From CAVWZH01 sp963765285 (lineage in GTDB: Bacteria; Acidobacteriota; Terriglobia; Terriglobales; Acidobacteriaceae): 64,000 nucleotides of DNA. This document shows, in pieces, positions 61,195-64,000 of this stretch; position 1 is the stretch's first letter, and every line of letters starts with the position of its first letter. The notes under the pieces are model-generated. The model saw only the letters and a program-made list of their open reading frames with translations, made no database searches and was not told where the DNA came from. The translations under genes and the position numbers were made by a program. Where the stretch lies: assembly GCA_963765285.1 (NCBI GenBank), contig CAVXVR010000006.1, forward strand, positions 310,001 to 374,000. Reading direction: 5' to 3'.

Positions 61195-62097
61195 CTAAAC
61201 ACCGAGGCGGCGAAGGTATTCCCTCCCCGAGATTGCATTGACCAGGGGAGCATCGGCCCCAACGCCGCCGGGCAGCACATCGGCCTCCACGACCAGCCAT
61301 CCGTCGTAGTACCCATCCTTCAGGATCGCCAGTATTCGTGGAAAATCAATGTTCCCCTTGCCCAGCGGTGCGTAGATTCCGTGCCGGACTGCCGCATGAA
61401 GGTTCATCCGCTCCCGGCGGGCTTCGGCCAACTTCGCGTTGTTCACATCTTTCAAGTGCACGCACCAGACCCGCGAAACCTGCTTCTCCAGGAAGGCAAC
61501 TGCGTCCCCTCCGCCATAGACGTAGTGGCCGGTATCTAAGCACAAACCCAATTCGTCTGCTGGAAATAACGAAAAGAGCCGGTCGATTTCCTCAGGTGTC
61601 TCCACATGGGTGGCGGCGTGATGGTGAAATGCGACCTTGAGGCCGGCCGCCTTGCAGCGCGCAATTACTTCGCGGATGGCGGTTGCCGCGGCCTGCCATT
61701 CCGCGTTGTTCCAGGAAGTCTGATTGGCTTCGAGCCGCCTTCCCGCCACGGCACTTCGAGCAGGAGTGATTCTGTCGGAAAGAACCAGAAGCCGGGCGCC
61801 GGCTTGACTGATTAGGCTGACCGAGCGGTCTACTTCCGCCAGGCTGGTTTGGTGGGCCGCTGGATTGCCTAGTTCTATGTCAAGAAAGGCGGAGCATAGA
61901 GTGAGGGAGCGCTTCTCCAGTTCGCTGCGAAGCGCAGCTGGTTGGGCGGGGAGAAATCCGTAGGGGCCAAGTTCAGTGCCGGAATATCCTGCCGCGGCAA
62001 TCTCATCGAGCACCCGGTCATAGGGATAGTCAGCCGGATACTCCACGTGCTCCATGATTCCCCAGCTGACGGGAGCACTGGCTACGCGAATCGCCAT
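61195..62097 (-). CDS. Sugar phosphate isomerase/epimerase-type TIM barrel (IolE-like)
   Basis: 300 residues. The opening RVASAPVSWGIMEHVEYPADYPYDRVLDEI is very like inosose dehydratase IolE (the PVSWG start). The TIM barrel contributes metal ligands in LGPYGFLP, the strand LKVAFHHHAATHVETPEEID, GLCLDTGHYVYGG (Asp and His) and VCVHLKD-like VWCVHLKDVNN; a final Glu is in LVVEADVL. Members dehydrate inosose or interconvert ketoses using a divalent metal. It is upstream of the CRTAC1/TPR pair on the same strand and functionally consistent with the dehydrogenases at 54103-57436. Confidence 0.87.
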   Translation of the reverse strand: MAIRVASAPVSWGIMEHVEYPADYPYDRVLDEIAAAGYSGTELGPYGFLPAQPAALRSELEKRSLTLCSAFLDIELGNPAAHQTSLAEVDRSVSLISQAGARLLVLSDRITPARSAVAGRRLEANQTSWNNAEWQAAATAIREVIARCKAAGLKVAFHHHAATHVETPEEIDRLFSLFPADELGLCLDTGHYVYGGGDAVAFLEKQVSRVWCVHLKDVNNAKLAEARRERMNLHAAVRHGIYAPLGKGNIDFPRILAILKDGYYDGWLVVEADVLPGGVGADAPLVNAISGREYLRRLGV

Positions 62098-62207
62098 CGT
62101 ATGTCCCTCTTATCCGAAGAGGGCTTTGCCGTCCCCCTGGAGAAATTCCGCTTCTTGAGCGGATGTAGCCATCACCTCGATCTCTACCCTTTCACAAGCC
62201 CGCCAGA

Positions 62208-64000
62208 TCAAAACTCAAGCTTGACGCCGAACTGTATCTCGCGTTGGGCGTCAGGCAGTGTCTGGGTGATGGCGGCGCCACCTGCCCCACGCCCGCTGCA
62301 ATCAGTTGGTGTTGGAGCCGCCGCGGGCGTGCAATTGAAGTTGACAATTCCAGCCCCGCTACTGCCACCGCCTGATCCTACGTTCGGCAGGTTGAAGTTA
62401 GGATGGTTGAAGATGTTAAAGAACTCGGCTCGGAAGACAAGTCCGAATCTCTCGCTCAGCTGGAACGTCTTGTAGGCCGAAAAGTCGAAGTTCACCAGGT
62501 CGGGCCCCCGCAATATGGCGCGTCCCGCGTCCCCGAACAAGCGCGCACTGCACTGGCCACCGCAGTTACCGGGAGTGGAGGCGAGCGCAGGAGCGACGAA
62601 AGCCGCCTGATTGAACCAGCAACTAAGATTCTGATGGCCAGGATTGGTGCATCCCACGTTTGCCTGGGCCGCGGTATTGAAGGAAAAGTCGTAGGGGTTG
62701 TGAATGATGTCCGGACGGGGAGGGAAAGCACCGGTATTGGTGAAATCGCTGCCCATAACCACATCGAAAGCCTCTCCGCTGTGTGCCGTGGTTACGCCGG
62801 CAACCTGCCAGCCTCCGAGAACTGCCTGCGCTATGGCGTTGGCATCACCGCCAAAGTGCTTCCCTTTGCCATAGGGCAGTTCGTAAACGTAACTCACGAC
62901 CAACTGGTGGCGGAAGTCCGGAGTCGTGGGGCCTTTTTCCGCGGCAACATCGTGAGCGTTCTGGATGTCGCACTGGTTCACGTTTCCGTCAGCCGTTCCC
63001 AGGGACTTCGCGAAGGTGTAGGCGGCCAGAACATTGAAGCCGCTTGAGAAACGATGCTCAACCGAAGTTTGGAATGCGTTGTAGAACATGCTCAGGCGAG
63101 CCACGTCGAGAGGCAGAACAATGTTGAGTCCAGGGCGAGTGCCAAAATAGGGTCGCCCCTGGTTGCCGTTCGCAAAGTTCGTATCTAACGGCAGGTAAGG
63201 CTGGTTAAGGTTTGACGACTCGTGGTCGAACAAGTTTGAACTGCGGGTGCCAATATACCCAGCCCTGAACAACCAGCTCTGCGCGAACTGCTGTTCCACC
63301 GTTAAGTTCCACTCATATATCCGGGGAATCCTCCGAACCGGATCGAAGGTTGACCCGATCTTCCCAGTGGTTCGTACAGTCCCAATGGGATTCGCGGGGT
63401 CGACCGGAGTGAATGTCGTCGGGAACGCATTGAGCAGTTGACCGGTGGTGGGGACGTTCGAACTGTTAAAGCTGTTGGAAACGACCGCCAAGGCGGGCGG
63501 ATTTAGACCCAAGTCGTCGAAAATGTTCCCTTCGGGAGCGTAAAAAATCCCGGCGCCACTGCGGACGACGGTTTTGGGACGCACTGTCCAGGCAAACCCT
63601 ACGCGCGGCGCCCAGTCCTTCTTGTCGAATCCCACTCCACCGTGAGACGAGGTATTGACGGTGAGGGTGTTCAAATCGAAGTTACCGACGGTGGGACCAC
63701 CCGCGGGCGAACTGATCTCATACCGCAAACCAAGATTCAAGACTAGATTCGGCTTCACCCGGATGTCGTCTTGCACGAACTCCGACAAGTCCCAATAGCG
63801 CGTGGGGTCCACAATGCCAAAGAGATGGTCCTGCAGAGTAGAGATCGGAATGCCGAGCAAGGTGTCGGCCAGCCCAAGACCCGTGTAATTGCCGCCAAAG
63901 GTGAGCAAGCCGGAAGGCGCGGTTTGCTGAAAGAAGTTCCGCTGCTGACGCCGGAAATCAACGCCGAATTTCAGCGAATGTTTCCCGTGGGTCCAACTCA
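62208..64000 (-). CDS. Oar-like TonB-dependent outer-membrane receptor, C-terminal part (runs off the window)
   Basis: The frame is open from 62208 to the right edge, so only the last 597 residues are seen. The sequence begins inside the barrel (HSLKFGVDFRRQQRNFFQQ). Barrel-type strands include DDIRVKPNLVLNLGLRYEIS, DWAPRVGFAWTVRPKTVVRS, and RIPRIYEWNLTVEQQFAQSW. The protein ends REIQFGVKLEF with the terminal Phe needed for outer-membrane assembly. The plug and any carboxypeptidase-regulatory-like N-terminal domain lie outside the window. In Acidobacteria such receptors import oligosaccharides or other large nutrients; the sugar genes beside it support this. Confidence 0.9.
   Translation of the reverse strand, partial: SWTHGKHSLKFGVDFRRQQRNFFQQTAPSGLLTFGGNYTGLGLADTLLGIPISTLQDHLFGIVDPTRYWDLSEFVQDDIRVKPNLVLNLGLRYEISSPAGGPTVGNFDLNTLTVNTSSHGGVGFDKKDWAPRVGFAWTVRPKTVVRSGAGIFYAPEGNIFDDLGLNPPALAVVSNSFNSSNVPTTGQLLNAFPTTFTPVDPANPIGTVRTTGKIGSTFDPVRRIPRIYEWNLTVEQQFAQSWLFRAGYIGTRSSNLFDHESSNLNQPYLPLDTNFANGNQGRPYFGTRPGLNIVLPLDVARLSMFYNAFQTSVEHRFSSGFNVLAAYTFAKSLGTADGNVNQCDIQNAHDVAAEKGPTTPDFRHQLVVSYVYELPYGKGKHFGGDANAIAQAVLGGWQVAGVTTAHSGEAFDVVMGSDFTNTGAFPPRPDIIHNPYDFSFNTAAQANVGCTNPGHQNLSCWFNQAAFVAPALASTPGNCGGQCSARLFGDAGRAILRGPDLVNFDFSAYKTFQLSERFGLVFRAEFFNIFNHPNFNLPNVGSGGGSSGAGIVNFNCTPAAAPTPTDCSGRGAGGAAITQTLPDAQREIQFGVKLEF

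Noticed and set aside
1..64000. tRNA or rRNA genes
   Set aside because: I looked for T-loop and acceptor-stem patterns in the intergenic gaps on both strands and saw none that fold convincingly.

Overview
The window is a 64 kb stretch of a high-GC bacterial chromosome, most likely Acidobacteriota (Terriglobia-like). This is inferred from the gene mix: a kumamolisin-type S53 peptidase with Ig-like repeats, a CRTAC1-type FG-GAP/ASPIC protein, an Oar-like TonB receptor ending in a C-terminal Phe, an ECF-sigma/zinc-finger operon with DUF4097, and XRE regulators with a LexA-like core. Several families of short dispersed intergenic repeats are also present. No tRNA, rRNA, CRISPR array or transposase was found.

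Layout. 1-5.4 kb: two small proteins, a B12-binding-type radical SAM enzyme, a Rieske oxygenase alpha subunit and glgC. 5.5-18.3 kb: a secreted S53 peptidase; an ECF sigma / anti-sigma / B-box membrane protein / DUF4097 operon with overlapping genes; a gamma-carbonic-anhydrase-like protein; hisS; two small secreted proteins; aspS. 18.3-40.2 kb: an exopolysaccharide region with an acyltransferase, two GT39-like membrane proteins, a secreted hydrolase, a LuxR regulator, and a co-directional run wza - wzc-like - degenerate CpsD-like - RfaH/NusG-like - glycosylphosphotransferase - wzy - wzx - GT4 - GT4/GT4 fusion - rmlB - rmlD. 40.2-42.8 kb: glnD.

43-48.5 kb is the least ordinary part. Two paralogous HTH/LexA-fold regulators flank a 40-residue secreted peptide with a highly structured leader and two membrane-protein genes. 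A 14-base palindrome is shared by two control regions here. I consider this the best candidate for an undescribed regulatory or signalling module. 48.5-54 kb: FKBP isomerase, a proline-repeat membrane protein, a Tat-exported molybdopterin oxidase and a TPR protein. 54-64 kb: a sugar/polyol module with a LacI-type operator, a zinc dehydrogenase, two Gfo/Idh/MocA oxidoreductases, a TPR protein, a CRTAC1-like protein, an IolE-like isomerase and a TonB receptor that runs off the right edge.

A striking cross-cutting feature is broken reading frames. At least eight breaks (nine counting aspS), in S53, the acyltransferase, GT39 (two), the hydrolase, wzy (two) and glnD, are each repaired by removing exactly one base. 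None of these nine needs an added base. This looks more like systematic insertion errors in the assembly than true gene decay, but it must be resolved before those proteins are used.
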